Shown: positions 49,108 through 61,845 of the stretch, one piece after another
Layout of the letters: each line of letters starts with the position of its first letter
How positions within the stretch are numbered: the first letter of the stretch is position 1
NCBI GenBank assembly: GCA_022376925.1
Contig: JAIOJX010000030.1
Coordinates: 172,231,298 to 172,295,297 of the forward strand
Source: Tragulus kanchil
Lineage: Eukaryota > Chordata > Mammalia > Artiodactyla > Tragulidae
Reading direction: 5' to 3'
Length of the DNA: 64,000 nt
The notes under the pieces: generated by a model
Database searches by the model: none
What the model was told of the DNA's origin: nothing
The model's input: only the letters and a program-made list of their open reading frames with translations
Translations under genes and position numbers: made by a program

Positions 49108-49852
49108 TCCAGTAAATGTTGGCCATTTGATCTCTGGTTCCTCTGCCTCCTCAAAACCCAGATTATACATCTTGAAGTTCTGGGTTCCTATACTGCTGAA
49201 GCCTAGCTCGGGGGATTTTCAGTTTTACCTTGCTAGCATGGGAAATGAGTGTAAATGAACTTCTCTTCTAAGGGATTCTTGCCCACAGTAGTAGATATAA
49301 TGGCTATCTGAATTAAATTCACCCATTCCGGTCCATTTTAGTTAGCTGATTCCTAAGATGTCAATGTTCAATCTTGCCATCTCCTGCCTGACCACATTCA
49401 ATTTACCTTGAGTCATGGACCTAACATTTCAGGTTCCTATGCAATAATGTCCTTTCATAGCATCAGATTTTACTTTCTCTATCAGATACATCCACAACTG
49501 AGCATCTTTTCTGCTTTAGCCCAACTGCCTCATTCTTTCTGGAGCTATTAGTAACTGTCCTCTGCTCTTCCACAGTAGCATATTGGACACTTTCTGACCC
49601 GGGAGGCTCACCTTTTGGTGTCACATCTTTTTGTCTTTCCATGCTGTTCATGGAGATTTCCAGGCCAGAATCCTGGAGTGGGTTGCTATTATTCCTTCCT
49701 CCAGTGGACCACGTTTTGTCAGAACTCTTCAATAAGACCCTTCCATCTTGGGTAGGCCTACATGGCATGGCTCATAGCTTCATTGAATTATGGAAGCACA
49801 TTCATCACAGCATGGCTGTGATACATGAAGGGGATGTGAACACTATCAACTA
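49103..49852 (-). mobile_element. BovB piece, second copy through D16
   Basis: Antisense BovB sequence identical to 47973-48722, placed after the truncated L1 copy by the duplication. Confidence 0.85.
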
Positions 49853-49860
49853 CTAACTGA

Positions 49861-50440
49861 AAGAAGCACCTGTACCCCAATGTTCATTGCAGCTGTCTAT
49901 ACAATAGCTAGAACATGGAAGGAACCTAGATGCCCATCGACGAACGAATGGATCCAAAAGCGCTGGTACATATATACAATGGAATACTACACAGCTGTAA
50001 AGAGAAATGCAGAAGAATCAGCCCTAATGAGGTGGCTGGATCTAGAACGTATCATAAAAAGTGAAGTCAGTCAGAAAGAGAAGGACAAATACAGTATATT
50101 AACACATATATATGGAATCTAGTAGGATGGTGATGATGGCACATGCAGTGAAGCGACAGAAAGACAGACATGGACAGTGGACATATGGACATTGTGGGGA
50201 AGGAACAGTGGGTGAGAGGCGTAAAGGAAGTAGCATGAAGGCCTGTACTATCATAAGTGAAGAAAATAGCTATAGTCATTGCTCTGTGAGAAAAGGGGAT
50301 CCTTCAGGGGTGCTGTGTGATGGTCGGGAGGGGAGGGAAGGGAGGGATATACATATGACTAATCTGAGAACATACATATCTGTAAACAACAAAACTCTGT
50401 AAAAGTTAAAAGTAAAATAAAGGTTTAAAAAAAAAAACAA
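49861..50440 (+). mobile_element. L1 3' end, sense, complete to poly-A
   Basis: Same ORF2 remnant (49880-50122), then 3'-UTR-like sequence with a GGGAGGGGAGGGAAGGGAGG purine block near 50326-50345, ending AAGTAAAATAAAGG and poly-A at about 50428-50438. Confidence 0.82.
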
Positions 50441-50615
50441 TTAAAAACAAAAAAAAAGGTGGGGAAATGTGGTGGTACTCATTTATTTTATGGATGGGAG
50501 GAAGGAAGCTTGGGAACTGATTTGTTCAACAGTGCATAGCTAAAGTCTGTGCCGGGATAAAAACTGAGAGCAGCTGGCTCTCAGTCCTGCTGTGTCTCCA
50601 CTGACTCTCAGGATT
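50441..50615. other. Intron, unclassified
   Basis: Short single-copy stretch before D17; 50460-50590 (TGGATGGGAGGAAGGAAGCT, ACAGTGCATAGCTAAAGTC) has MIR-like flavour only. Confidence 0.35.
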
Positions 50616-50869
50616 CTGAAGAGATTCTCCCACCCCCTCAACCTTACTCCCTCCTCCAGCACATCTCTCTCAGGGAATCAGTAAACCGGCATGAATGGAA
50701 CACTCATAACTCCTATGACCTTCTAGGCTCTCAAAGTTTTCTAAATGGTGAACATATCTGTGAACTCTTTTATAATGGTATCTTTCATTTAATTAATCAG
50801 TGCCAGAGATTTTAACTCAACTCCTCCAAAAACAAAACAAAACAAAACAAAAACAAAGCATATTCTCTG

Positions 50870-51126
50870 GGGTTTCCCTGGTGGTCCAGTGGGTAAAGAG
50901 TCTGCCTTGCAATGCAAGGGGCATTGGTTCGATCCCTGGCCTGGAAAGATCCCACATGCTGAGGAGTGGCTGGACCAGTGTGTCCAATTATGAGCCAGGG
51001 CTCTGGAGCGCATGCGCCCAGAGCCGGTGCTCTGCTATGAGATGGGCCACTGCAACGGGAGGCCTACACAGTTCATATGAATAAAAATGGATGAAAATAT
51101 ATAAATAAAAAAACAAAAAAAGAGGC
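50870..51126 (+). mobile_element. tRNA-Glu-derived SINE
   Basis: GGTTTCCCTGGTGGTCCAGT head, GGTTCGATCCCTGG B box, AATGGATGAAAATATATAAA tail. Target duplication AAGCATATTCTCT before and after. Copy at 51949-52205 through D17. Confidence 0.92.
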
Positions 51127-51948
51127 CAAAAAATTTTTTAAAAAATCAAGCATATTCTCTTTGTATATCCTTAGAAGATAAAACTAATTGAGGCTTTGCG
51201 CTATCAATAGTAAAGGGATAATTGTACTTAAATCTCAAGACTCATTTAGCACGGCTGATGAAATATTTAAATACATGGAATTCAACTTTATAAAAAATAT
51301 AGAGAAGACATCACTTTAATACGATTAACATATCTATTAGGATGACAGCTTGCTATACTAAATATCAAATTTAAGACTTCTCTCATTGAAGTCTGTCACT
51401 TAAATCATGACCTCTGCAGGTCAAGTAAGAGATCAAACTGAACTTTTAGCATTCTGCTGTATCTCAGCATCTTTTCCTGAAGCTCTTTTCCCCACCTCCC
51501 TTCAGTGTCTCTGCTAAAACAGATCAGTTCTTCAGCAAAATATTATTCTCTTGAGACCTGAAAGAGTACACATATCAATAAAAGCCATTTTTGAAGAATT
51601 TGAGCATTTGTCATTGTTAAAGGAACCTTGTTATTTATCAGTGTGCATGTCTGAAACCAAAGAAGTGGAAACAAATGAATCCTGCATTTAATGGCTGAAG
51701 AGATTCTCCCACCCCCTCAACCTTACTCCCTCCTCCAGCACATCTCTCTCAGGGAATCAGTAAACCGGCATGAATGGAACACTCATAACTCCTATGACCT
51801 TCTAGGCTCTCAAAGTTTTCTAAATGGTGAACATATCTGTGAACTCTTTTATAATGGTATCTTTCATTTAATTAATCAGTGCCAGAGATTTTAACTCAAC
51901 TCCTCCAAAAACAAAACAAAACAAAACAAAAACAAAGCATATTCTCTG

Positions 51949-52205
51949 GGGTTTCCCTGGTGGTCCAGTGGGTAAAGAGTCTGCCTTGCAATGCAAGGGG
52001 CATTGGTTCGATCCCTGGCCTGGAAAGATCCCACATGCTGAGGAGTGGCTGGACCAGTGTGTCCAATTATGAGCCAGGGCTCTGGAGCGCATGCGCCCAG
52101 AGCCGGTGCTCTGCTATGAGATGGGCCACTGCAACGGGAGGCCTACACAGTTCATATGAATAAAAATGGATGAAAATATATAAATAAAAAAACAAAAAAA
52201 GAGGC
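51949..52205 (+). mobile_element. SINE, second copy through D17
   Basis: Duplicate of 50870-51126 with identical flanks. Confidence 0.92.
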
Positions 52206-52463
52206 CAAAAAATTTTTTAAAAAATCAAGCATATTCTCTTTGTATATCCTTAGAAGATAAAACTAATTGAGGCTTTGCGCTATCAATAGTAAAGGGATAA
52301 TTGTACTTAAATCTCAAGACTCATTTAGCACGGCTGATGAAATATTTAAATACATGGAATTCAACTTTATAAAAAATATAGAGAAGACATCACTTTAATA
52401 CGATTAACATATCTATTAGGATGACAGCTTGCTATACTAAATATCAAATTTAAGACTTCTCTC

Positions 52464-54632
52464 ATTGAAGTCTGTCACTTAAATCATGACCTCTGCAGGT
52501 CAAGTAAGAGATCAAACTGAACTTTTAGCATTCTGCTGTATCTCAGCATCTTTTCCTGAAGCTCTTTTCCCCACCTCCCTTCAGTGTCTCTGCTAAAACA
52601 GATCAGTTCTTCAGCAAAATATTATTCTCTTGAGACCTGAAAGAGTACACATATCAATAAAAGCCATTTTTGAAGAATTTGAGCATTTGTCATTGTTAAA
52701 GGAACCTTGTTATTTATCAGTGTGCATGTCTGAAACCAAAGAAGTGGAAACAAATGAATCCTGCATTTAATGGCTTCAGAAATATGTCACTCTCACCATT
52801 TTTCATATGCTCAGAGGAAACTCTTACTCTCCCTCACCCAGGAATGTAGCATTTAAGGCTTTATGCCAGATAATGCTTCTTTCAAAAAAATTTAAAACTG
52901 AAGGACAATTGATTTACAACATTGTGCTAGTTTTAGATATATAGGAAAGTGATTCAGTTATACATATATGTCTTCTCTTTCACATTCTTTTTCCATATAG
53001 GCCATTACAAAATACTGAATATAGTTCCCTGTGCTTTATAGTAGGCCTTTGCTGGTTATCTGTTTTATTTGGATTAACAAGTACACAGATAATGCTCCTT
53101 TAAGTGCAAGAGATAGAGGAGGAAGCTGGTTCACATCAGGGTCTTCCTCTATGTTACTAAAGCAGGTGGCTTTGTATAACCTCTTCCCATGGCCCAGGAG
53201 ATGACTGAATTGCTACCAGTACAGGAGTGAAGTGTTTACTGAGTTTTCCAAGGGTCTTGGATAGAACAAGACAAGTAAAACGGATTCCTCCATCTTCCAA
53301 TTTATTGTTCTTGCCCTTGGAGAAATCTTGCTCATGCTCAGGTTTCTTCAAAGCATTCTCACAGGAAGTCAAGTCACAAACCAGGCCCTTAAGTTTGGGA
53401 AATCCATACTTCCTGAGCTCTCAGGCCACTTAAAAGTTTGAGGAATTTATTGCAGTATATCTCTCCAAACAGGTCAGTGTATCATTTGCAAATGAGATAT
53501 GGGTTTATTGACAAGATTATTCTGACATATCTAAGTCACTTAAATCTTTTGACCTTTTTTTCCCCCATTGAAGTCTGTCACTTAAATCATGACCTCTGCA
53601 GGTCAGTAGATCAAACTGAACTTTTAGCATTCTGCTGTATCTCAGCATCTTTTCCTGAAGCTCTTTTCCCCACCTCCCTTCAGTGTCTCTGCTAAAACAG
53701 ATCAGTTCTTCAGCAAAATATTATTCTCTTGAGACCTGAAAGAGTACACATATCAATAAAAGCCATTTTTGAAGAATTTGAGCATTTGTCATTGTTAAAG
53801 GAACCTTGTTATTTATCAGTGTGCATGTCTGAAACCAAAGAAGTGGAAACAAATGAATCCTGCATTTAATGGCTTCAGAAATATGTCACTCTCACCATTT
53901 TTCATATGCTCAGAGGAAACTCTTACTCTCCCTCACCCAGGAATGTAGCATTTAAGGCTTTATGCCAGATAATGCTTCTTTCAAAAAAATTTAAAACTGA
54001 AGGACAATTGATTTACAACATTGTGCTAGTTTTAGATATATAGGAAAGTGATTCAGTTATACATATATGTCTTCTCTTTCACATTCTTTTTCCATATAGG
54101 CCATTACAAAATACTGAATATAGTTCCCTGTGCTTTATAGTAGGCCTTTGCTGGTTATCTGTTTTATTTGGATTAACAAGTACACAGATAATGCTCCTTT
54201 AAGTGCAAGAGATAGAGGAGGAAGCTGGTTCACATCAGGGTCTTCCTCTATGTTACTAAAGCAGGTGGCTTTGTATAACCTCTTCCCATGGCCCAGGAGA
54301 TGACTGAATTGCTACCAGTACAGGAGTGAAGTGTTTACTGAGTTTTCCAAGGGTCTTGGATAGAACAAGACAAGTAAAACGGATTCCTCCATCTTCCAAT
54401 TTATTGTTCTTGCCCTTGGAGAAATCTTGCTCATGCTCAGGTTTCTTCAAAGCATTCTCACAGGAAGTCAAGTCACAAACCAGGCCCTTAAGTTTGGGAA
54501 ATCCATACTTCCTGAGCTCTCAGGCCACTTAAAAGTTTGAGGAATTTATTGCAGTATATCTCTCCAAACAGGTCAGTGTATCATTTGCAAATGAGATATG
54601 GGTTTATTGACAAGATTATTCTGACATATCTA
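52464..54632. repeat. D18: duplication, offset 1103 then 1099
   Basis: Copy 1 is 52464-53533 and copy 2 is 53567-54632. Copy 2 loses 4 bp early (GGTCAAGTAAGAGATC versus GGTCAGTAGATC). The spacer 53534-53566 reads GTCACTTAAATCTTTTGACC, a corrupted echo of GTCACTTAAATCATGACC in the duplicated unit. The leading 310 bp occur three times (51385, 52464, 53567). Confidence 0.94.
52882..53090 (-). mobile_element. L1 3'-UTR, antisense
   Basis: ATTGATTTACAACATTGTGC, GTGATTCAGTTATACATATA and AGTTCCCTGTGCTTTATAGT mark the antisense L1 3' end. Repeated at 53981-54189 by D18. Confidence 0.85.
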
Positions 54633-55855
54633 ATTCACCTTCTTCCACATTATCAACCATGCAGGAATCAAGAATCCACAACCATCTCGCAAGTTTTAGT
54701 GAAAGCGGCACCAGATAAAGCTGAAACCCTATTGCAAGAAGGGGCCATTAGTACTAAACCAGACGACATTTTTCTTTGATGACATTGCAAACATACTTGT
54801 CTTTTTTTGACATATTCATTTTAATGTGATTTGATAATAGAAATGAATGTTCATTCTTACAGTCAGACTATGCTCAAAAGAGGAATAAATAAAAATAACA
54901 CCTGCAGTGACCTCAATACAAGAAAGAAGAAAGGGAGATACATGCATACAGATATCATCAAATTCTAGAAAAGAGACATGAGTGACTAAATGAAACATGG
55001 TATCATTTTGGGTCACAACAAGGAGGAAAAAAGAATATATGCAAAGGGTTACTGAAATTGAATAAATTAAATAAAAATTAATGAAACGTCTGTTTCACAC
55101 ATAAAAATAAAACCGATGCTTTTGAAGCAACAGGGCCAGTAATGTGATTGCTTCTGGTAAAGAGAGCTGCAGGTGACTGTCAGAGCAACACACAAAAGAA
55201 AAGAATGTGAGAAAGCAAGTGTTTCCACCCAGAACCCAATGAGTTAGCTATCACACAAACCTCAAGTTTATTGACTGTCCAAACAATGTCAAATTACATC
55301 CTGAAATGTGATTATACAAAATACAGTCTAATCAACCAGTGGTTAAATGTTTCATGCAAAATATTAAGAAAATGTATGTAATCCTGTAACAATGTATATG
55401 GGTTTTAATTTAGGCTGAACGAGCAATCACCTTCATGATGATGTGAGTGCTGAGCTTAAGCTAGCTCTGTTAAACTTCCTTCCCTTTGGGGGAAGGTACA
55501 CATTATATGTCACTCAAATGCCTTAATTACAGACTAGGATCAGAAATAGATTGCTATCTTGTTGACAGTCTTGTGAACTAGAATCAAATGAATGTACAGA
55601 TCATCTATACTGAAAGAGATTTTCTGTATTCACACATAATGTGGATTCACCCCACATTACTTGCTAATGACACTGTATAGACTTCAGTTCTGCATCCTGT
55701 ATACAAAAATCAAATGTAACCTTCAGAAATAAAGAGCAAAAAATCCCGTAAGACACAATGATCAACAGAAAGGTGAAAGGCATGAAAAAAATCAAGAATC
55801 CTCTTTTTCAAACCAAAATTTGAGTTGTATTATCAAAAGGCGGTCAGGATTGACA
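54633..55855. other. Intron, unclassified single-copy
   Basis: No duplication and no recognised family; AT-rich with scattered stops. Confidence 0.5.
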
Positions 55856-56050
55856 CATACACACTGATATATTTAAAATAGCCCACAAACACCTACTGTA
55901 TAGCACAGAGAACTCTTCAATACTCTGTAAAAACTTAAATGGGAAAATAATTTGAACAAGTATATGTGTATGAATAGTTGAATCACCTTGCTGTATACCT
56001 GAAACTAATACAACAATGACTATCAGCTTACTTCAAAATAAAAAGGAAAC
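55856..56050 (+). mobile_element. L1 3'-UTR, sense
   Basis: ACCTACTGTATAGCACAGAG, ACCTTGCTGTATACCTGAAA, CTAATACAACAATGACTATC and CTTCAAAATAAAAAGG are the sense form of the artiodactyl L1 end. Confidence 0.85.
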
Positions 56051-56097
56051 TAAAGTGAAAAGAGGGTTGACATCATACTGTGATTTTAAAAAGCCGT

Positions 56098-56298
56098 GGA
56101 CTGTGTGGAAGCTGTCTGTGTGCTCACTCACTCCATTGACCCTCTGACTTGTGGCCTGCCAGGCTCCACTGTCCAAGGAATTTTTCAGACAAGGCTACTG
56201 AAGTGGGTTGCTATTTCCTTCTCCAGGGGATCCTCCTGACCAAGGGATCAAACTTGCATCCTTTGCATTCACACCTGAGTCACCGGGGAAGACCCATG
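56098..56298 (-). mobile_element. Bov-tA SINE, antisense
   Basis: TGCTCACTCACTCCATTGAC, TGAAGTGGGTTGCTATTTCC, CTTCTCCAGGGGATCCTCCT and the tRNA-like head at GAGTCACCGGGGAAGACCC. Diverged by a few percent or more from the consensus I remember. Confidence 0.88.
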
Positions 56299-56299
56299 T

Positions 56300-56780
56300 G
56301 CAAAGTAGAGCCATTTAAAATGTTGACAGCTCTACAACATGCACTGGGTCCTGCCTGGCCCTCAAGGATATAGGGCTTACCTGGATGTAATAACTGTATT
56401 TGCAATGCACTTTTCAACATGTTACCTGGAGTTCTGCTATTACCTGTAGGTTTTCAGACTGTCTCTCTTCATAATTTATGGCTGTGTGCTTTTTGCAAGG
56501 GAGAACACACTAATAATCTGGGAGGTTTCCTATGCACTAAACTACCTGGTGCTCATGTATGACTTGCATTCAATAAAGCAACACAAGAACACTATAGGAT
56601 GAATCAAAGGCATAGTGAAATAGGGTGGTCCAAATGTTCAGGTGTTAAGAGGTGCACCATCTGAAGGGAATCGTGAAACAACTTCGAGTTATCCATTTTT
56701 TTTTATTCCAACCACAGGTTAGCGATTCTAAACAATGGCAGGAAAAATGATCCCTTCCAAAAAATTTTGGTCAATCTATG
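56300..56780. other. Intron, unclassified
   Basis: Nothing recognised. Confidence 0.45.
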
Positions 56781-56781
56781 T

Positions 56782-57005
56782 CAGGATCTGTCAAAGTGTT
56801 TCTGTAAAAGGGCAGATAGCAGATATTTCAGACTTTGCAGGTTAACATGATCTCTGTTATAGCTATTCAACTCTACTTAATGCAGCATAAAAGTAGCAAA
56901 CTTCCCTAAACAATATGTAAAAAAAAACTTATGATTTAAAAATAATGAAAATAGTTGAAAAATTTGAACCTCAAGGTCAAAGTTTACTGACGCCTGACCT
57001 AACTT
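56782..57005 (+). mobile_element. hAT-Charlie non-autonomous relic (MER20/MER58-like)
   Basis: GTTTCTGTAAAAGGGCAGAT, ATTTCAGACTTTGCAGGTTA, TCTCTGTTATAGCTATTCAA and the end GTTTACTGACGCCTGACC fit the family whose consensus contains TCTGTAAAGGGCCAGATAG. Subfamily not decided. Confidence 0.6.
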
Positions 57006-58225
57006 CCAAACGACTGCAGTTATTGTTTGTTGAGTTTTGGTAATACATTCATAAGTCTCAAATAAGTATCATTTTTAGCACTGATTCTTTAATCATCATT
57101 GTCTGCAAGTAACAACTCAGAGAATTCCAAATTATGCAGGCAGCTCCTGACATATACAGATTCAGCTGCACAAACACATGTGCATTTCAAGAGTAAGTTC
57201 ATTGCAGTTAAGAATCATCCAAGTCACACCCAGCATACGTCATGCCTCCAACTCCTCTCATAGTACATATACTCATACTTAAACAGTATGTTTGCAGTAA
57301 TCATTAATAACACGGTGATTGTAAGGATGAGGAAATACTATGTTAAATACTTCAATTCTATTGATTATTGTAAAGCAATGAATTGTCAATGACATCAGTC
57401 ACTTTTATCTATTTTTAGAGAAGCACAATTTCAGAAGATGTTAAAAAATATGAGAGATGCTAATGACTAATTTTTCCAAAGACATTTCAGGGGAAAATCT
57501 CCAAATGTGGAAACATTTGAAAAATTAATCTAAAAGAAAAACAGACACTGATGTTCTGGAAATTTCTGATGAAAGAAGAACTTCACTAATTTTGAATGTC
57601 ATGGTTATTTTTAAGAGTTTTACTATTTGTGCCTGTTGTTTCTGGTGGGAAAAACAACCTTTAAGAAATAAAATTAATAAAAAGGGATCAACTTTGAACA
57701 AATGTAGATTAACAAATCTGGTTAAGATGTCTACTGAACATGCATAAGCAAAGAAGATCAATTTTTACAAAATAGTTAAATTCAAAGACGCTAAAGCCTC
57801 TAAACCAAAACTGAGATGCTATTTGTTACTGTAACAGGCCAATCAATATGGATGTATAGAGTTTTTTCCTTTTATAAAAAAAGATCATATATTTAAAATT
57901 TATCTTCTCTTATTCTTTTTGTATTCCATATTTTTGTATATTTATTTATTGTTTTATTACAATCCTGCACAAACATATGAAATGCAATAAGCTAAGATTT
58001 TAACTGCTATACATTTTTTTTCTGTTATTACTGTCATCATTCATTTCATTTCACAATTACTACTGAAAATAATCCTGTTATGTACAGCAAAAAGTTGTTA
58101 AAAATTATTTAGTTTGAGTGTCAAATAGGTTAAGTGCCTGAAAGTTAAATAACAGTTTTCTTTCATAAATGGAGGAAAAGACAAGAAAGTGATTTTCCCA
58201 AGACTAGTCAGGAGGTAAATTGAGA
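57006..58225. other. Intron, unclassified, very AT-rich
   Basis: Single-copy. Long AT-rich stretch at 57830-58110. No coding or repeat family recognised. Confidence 0.5.
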
Positions 58226-58227
58226 CT

Positions 58228-59010
58228 GATTTCAAAAATACATCTATAGGCACTTGCAAAGATGTTTAACATCACTAATTATTAGAGAAATCTAAACCAA
58301 AATGCAACAAGGTACCACCTCACACTGATCAGAATGGTCATAATTGAAAAGTCAGCAAATGACAAATGCTGAGGAGGATGAATGAAAGGGAATTCCTCTC
58401 TACTGGTGGTGGGATTTAAGTCAGTGCAGTCACTCTGAAAACAGCATGAAAGCTCCTTACAAAACTAAAAACAGAGCTACAATATAATCCAACAATATCA
58501 CTCCTGGGCATATACCTAGACAAACTATAATTTGAAAAGACCCATGTACTCCTACACTCATAATAGCACTATTTACAATAGCCAAGACACAGAAACAATT
58601 GAAATGCCCATCAGCAGATGAATGGATGAAAAAGATGTGGTATAATATATAAAATGGAATATTACTCAGCTATTATAAAAGAATGAAAACACATGATTAA
58701 TAGGTACATGGATGGACCTAGAGATGGTCAAAAAGAGAAAGACAAGTACCCTATGATATCACCTATATGTGGAATCTAAACTATGACACAAATGAAATTA
58801 TCAATGAAACAGAAACAGACTTACAGACATAAAGAACAGACTTGTGGTTGCCAAGGGGGATGGTGGGGGAGGTTGGATTTGGAGTCTGGGACTAACAGAT
58901 GCAAACTATTATTTAGGGAACAGATAAACAATGAGTTCCTACGGTAAAGCAGAGGTAACTATATTCACTGCCGTATAATAAACCATAATAAAAAAAATTA
59001 AAAAGTAGGT
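58228..59010 (+). mobile_element. L1 ORF2 3' end plus 3'-UTR, decayed
   Basis: In order: CTAAACCAAAATGCAACAAG, ACCACCTCACACTGATCAGA, AATCCAACAATATCACTCCT, CACTATTTACAATAGCCAAG, CATCAGCAGATGAATGGATG and TGGAATATTACTCAGCTATT. Many stops; ends in CATAATAAAAAAAATTAAAA. Confidence 0.9.
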
Positions 59011-60355
59011 CTAATTACATAACACAAATATACTATTACATCATAGACCGATGAGTAGAACATGGCCATGACTTGGAGTAAATCTGAGTTAGAACATGGA
59101 AGTTAGCCCTAGGATTTCGAACCAGTGCTTTATTGAGACCTGATTAAATAAGAATCCCAATAAAGAGGCAGAAGTGGGTTACTCCTTACAAATTCAACAT
59201 TTCCCAACTGCATCTCCCTATTCAAAGCAGATGACATAGCACTTCCTTCTAATTACATAATAGGGTACTGATTTTTTAAAAGTTTCTGTCCATTTTGACT
59301 GTTAGCATGAGTCCTATCCACTAGGGTGCCGATCCAAGAGAGCAGACATACGCACACATGGCACACCACATACATGTCACACATTGCACCACACACAACA
59401 CACACTGCACATACACATGCACAGATACCATGGCACCCCCACATATCTCACCTCACACACACTACAAGGACACGTGACACACCAACACCACACATGCCAC
59501 ACCCTCCTCCCGCTTGAAGCCAGAGATGCTGGTGGGCTGGTAATCAGTATTGCAAGACTGCGTAACTGTCATTATGAGTATTGTGATTTCTACTTAGCTA
59601 ATTAAACCTAGGGAAATGAGTGTGTTTCTCTCAATTTCCTTCAAAGCTCATTTTTCTATCATAACTTAATAACTGAGTTATTAGGATGCAATAGAGACAA
59701 ATTAAGATTTCCGATTGCGTTCTCTTTCCTCAGAAAGATACTGGCACTGTAGCTCCAGTTATATTTGAACTGCCACTTAAAAAAGGTATAGACACACTCC
59801 TAAGTATAAGACCTAACCTTCTGTATTGGTTTGATTACTATGTTGCTGGAATAAGCTTTCATATAAAATTGGTTTTATTAGAATTTTAGGATAAAAGATC
59901 AGGTCAGGAACCTTATTTCTTTCTTTAAAAAAAGAAAACCTGCTAAAGTGTTTTCTGTATGTCAATAAATCTTCTTTGTGAAGTTTATAACTGTCAGTAA
60001 ACACCCACAAATTTGAAAAATCTTTCAGTGATTTTGGCGCCAATCGGTTACATTTGTGTAGACACACACCTGAAATGATACTCTTGACAAAAGTATTTCT
60101 GCCCCAAAGCTTTTAAACTCAACTCTTATGTATCCAACCAAATGCCTTTCCAAAGCCTTCTCCCTGATTGGTTTGCATTTAACAGTAAATGCTAACTTAA
60201 AACTCTTTCAACATATATTTTTTAAGAGCCAAAACTGCTCTCTCATATCCATAAAGTCAAGATCACCATGAAGCATGAGGCTTATCCTTCTTATACTATT
60301 TGTTTGCAAAATTTAGTGTTTGTATTCATTTTCTATTAATAATAAGAACTGGAAA
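59011..60355. other. Intron with CA-rich low-complexity block
   Basis: 59340-59510 is CA-rich. The remainder is unclassified single-copy sequence. Confidence 0.55.
59340..59510. repeat. CA-rich low-complexity tract
   Basis: Irregular CACA/CACC-rich block (CACACACAACACACACTGCA and similar) without a perfect period. Open frames here are compositional. Confidence 0.85.
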
Positions 60356-60379
60356 ATAAGATTCTCATCCAAACTTGTA

Positions 60380-60570
60380 ATGAGAACTTAATGTGGGCTA
60401 AGGTTTGCATCTAGTATTTCGTGTGCACTATTCACTTTAAATTCCCATTTTTATGAGGTTTACACCACTTTTGCTTTCATTTAACAGATGTGAAAACTGA
60501 AGCACAAAGAAGTTAAGGGAAAATACCATTTTTTTGAGTTGTATGCCTACACTATTAACATTTAACCTAG
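60380..60570 (+). mobile_element. MIR-like SINE relic
   Basis: ACTTTAAATTCCCATTTTTA, TTTAACAGATGTGAAAACTG, AAGCACAAAGAAGTTAAGGG and GGCTGTCTGACTCTAGGACC follow the MIR 3' order. Confidence 0.7.
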
Positions 60571-60599
60571 GCTGTCTGACTCTAGGACCCATGCTCTTG

Positions 60600-61695
60600 A
60601 TATTTTCTACAACTAAGAATTTTGGAATTATAGAGACTAAAGTCATGGCCACAAAAAGAGTTATATGGTAGGCTGAAGACATGAATACAGGTCTTTCAAA
60701 AAAAAAAAAAAACAATCAAAATGGAAACAGAAGAGCAAAGTAACCTGCCTACAATGAAAGGAATCTGAGATCAGGTTCAGTGATGAAAACTCAGTTCTAA
60801 ATCTCCAAACCCAGGGCTCCTGTCAGGTGGGTAATCCTTGGATGGAAAAGAAGAAAGAAGGGAAATTCCTTTAGTCTACATTTCCCAAGTGAAGTCCCCT
60901 CTTCTGGGAGATGTGGATAAAACTGTAATGCGGCAAAACACATTTGGGGATTATTATCCAATATACCTCACTCTCATTGTTTCATAATGTGACTTTAATA
61001 TTAGAAAAATTTTGCGAAGTCCTGCATAAAAAACAGCTTAAGTATGTTTAATCAATGTTGCCCAAATTTATTAGTTCACAGGTCCTGTTTGTATAGGTAG
61101 CACAATGATGCCCCAAAGATGTCCAATCCTTAAATATCAGTAATGTTGATTATGTTCTACTTTATGGAAAGAAAAGTGCATGGTTATAGACAGAATTAAG
61201 AGGGCTAGATAGCTGACTCTGAGATAGGCAGATGCCCCTGGATTATCTAGTGGGCCCCTAGTACTCAGAGGGTAAGTACTCACTGGATAAGCAAGAGAGG
61301 GAAGCAAAAGAGTCAGAGAGAGTTTCGAAGGTGCTACCCTACCAGCTTTGAAGATGGACCATGAACCAAGGAATGCAGTCAGCCTCAAGAATCTGTAAAA
61401 TACCAGGAGTCAAGTTACTCTCCAAACACCAGAGGGAACACAGCTTTTATACATCTTGGTTTTAGACATCTGAGATCTCTTTTTGACCTTGGACCTTCAG
61501 TGCTATAAAATGATTCATCTTGTTTTGTACTGTTTCAAGCACTGCTTTTAAGGTAATTTGCTTCAGTGGTAAACAGGAAACTGATACACCATTCTTGCAA
61601 CACCTAATATCGAATTTAATTTTGCAAATACTGATCTAGTCCATCATCCTGGCTCGGTGAGACATGTCTTGAAAGCTTGTGGAAAATGAAATTCT
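60600..61695. other. Intron, unclassified
   Basis: Includes an A-rich run at about 60697-60712. 61085-61400 (ATGATGCCCCAAAGATGTCC and onward) resembles MER-type DNA sequence but I cannot name it. Confidence 0.4.
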
Positions 61696-61699
61696 GACG

Positions 61700-61845
61700 T
61701 TTCAATGTAGTGTTTCTAAAATGTTAATGTGCACAAGAATTGCATGGGTATGTTTTAAAAATATAGATTCTGATTCAGTAGGTCTGGGTTTTGGGCCCTA
61801 AAATTTTCCATTTCTGAAAACATCCCATGTGATACTGGTACTGGT
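61700..61845 (+). mobile_element. MER5A-like hAT relic
   Basis: TTAATGTGCACAAGAATTGC, AGATTCTGATTCAGTAGGTC, GGGCCCTAAAATTTTCCATT and TCCCATGTGATACTGGTAC are MER5A motifs. Confidence 0.75.

Larger units (their letters stand above)
47973..50238. repeat. D16: tandem duplication spanning BovB and L1, offset 1130-1131
   Basis: Copies 47973-49107 and 49103-50238; junction on homology CATGA. Differences are ATCATCAAAAG/ATCATAAAAAG near 50052 and GTGGGAAGG/GTGGGGAAGG near 50197. The piece from 47973 to 48208 is also in D15, so it occurs three times. Confidence 0.96.
50616..52775. repeat. D17: tandem duplication, offset 1079
   Basis: Copies 50616-51696 and 51695-52775, no difference noticed over more than 1 kb, including the SINE inside. 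Confidence 0.96.

Noticed and set aside
59253..59605. Cys- or His-rich peptides from open frames
   Set aside because: They are translations of the CA-rich low-complexity tract.
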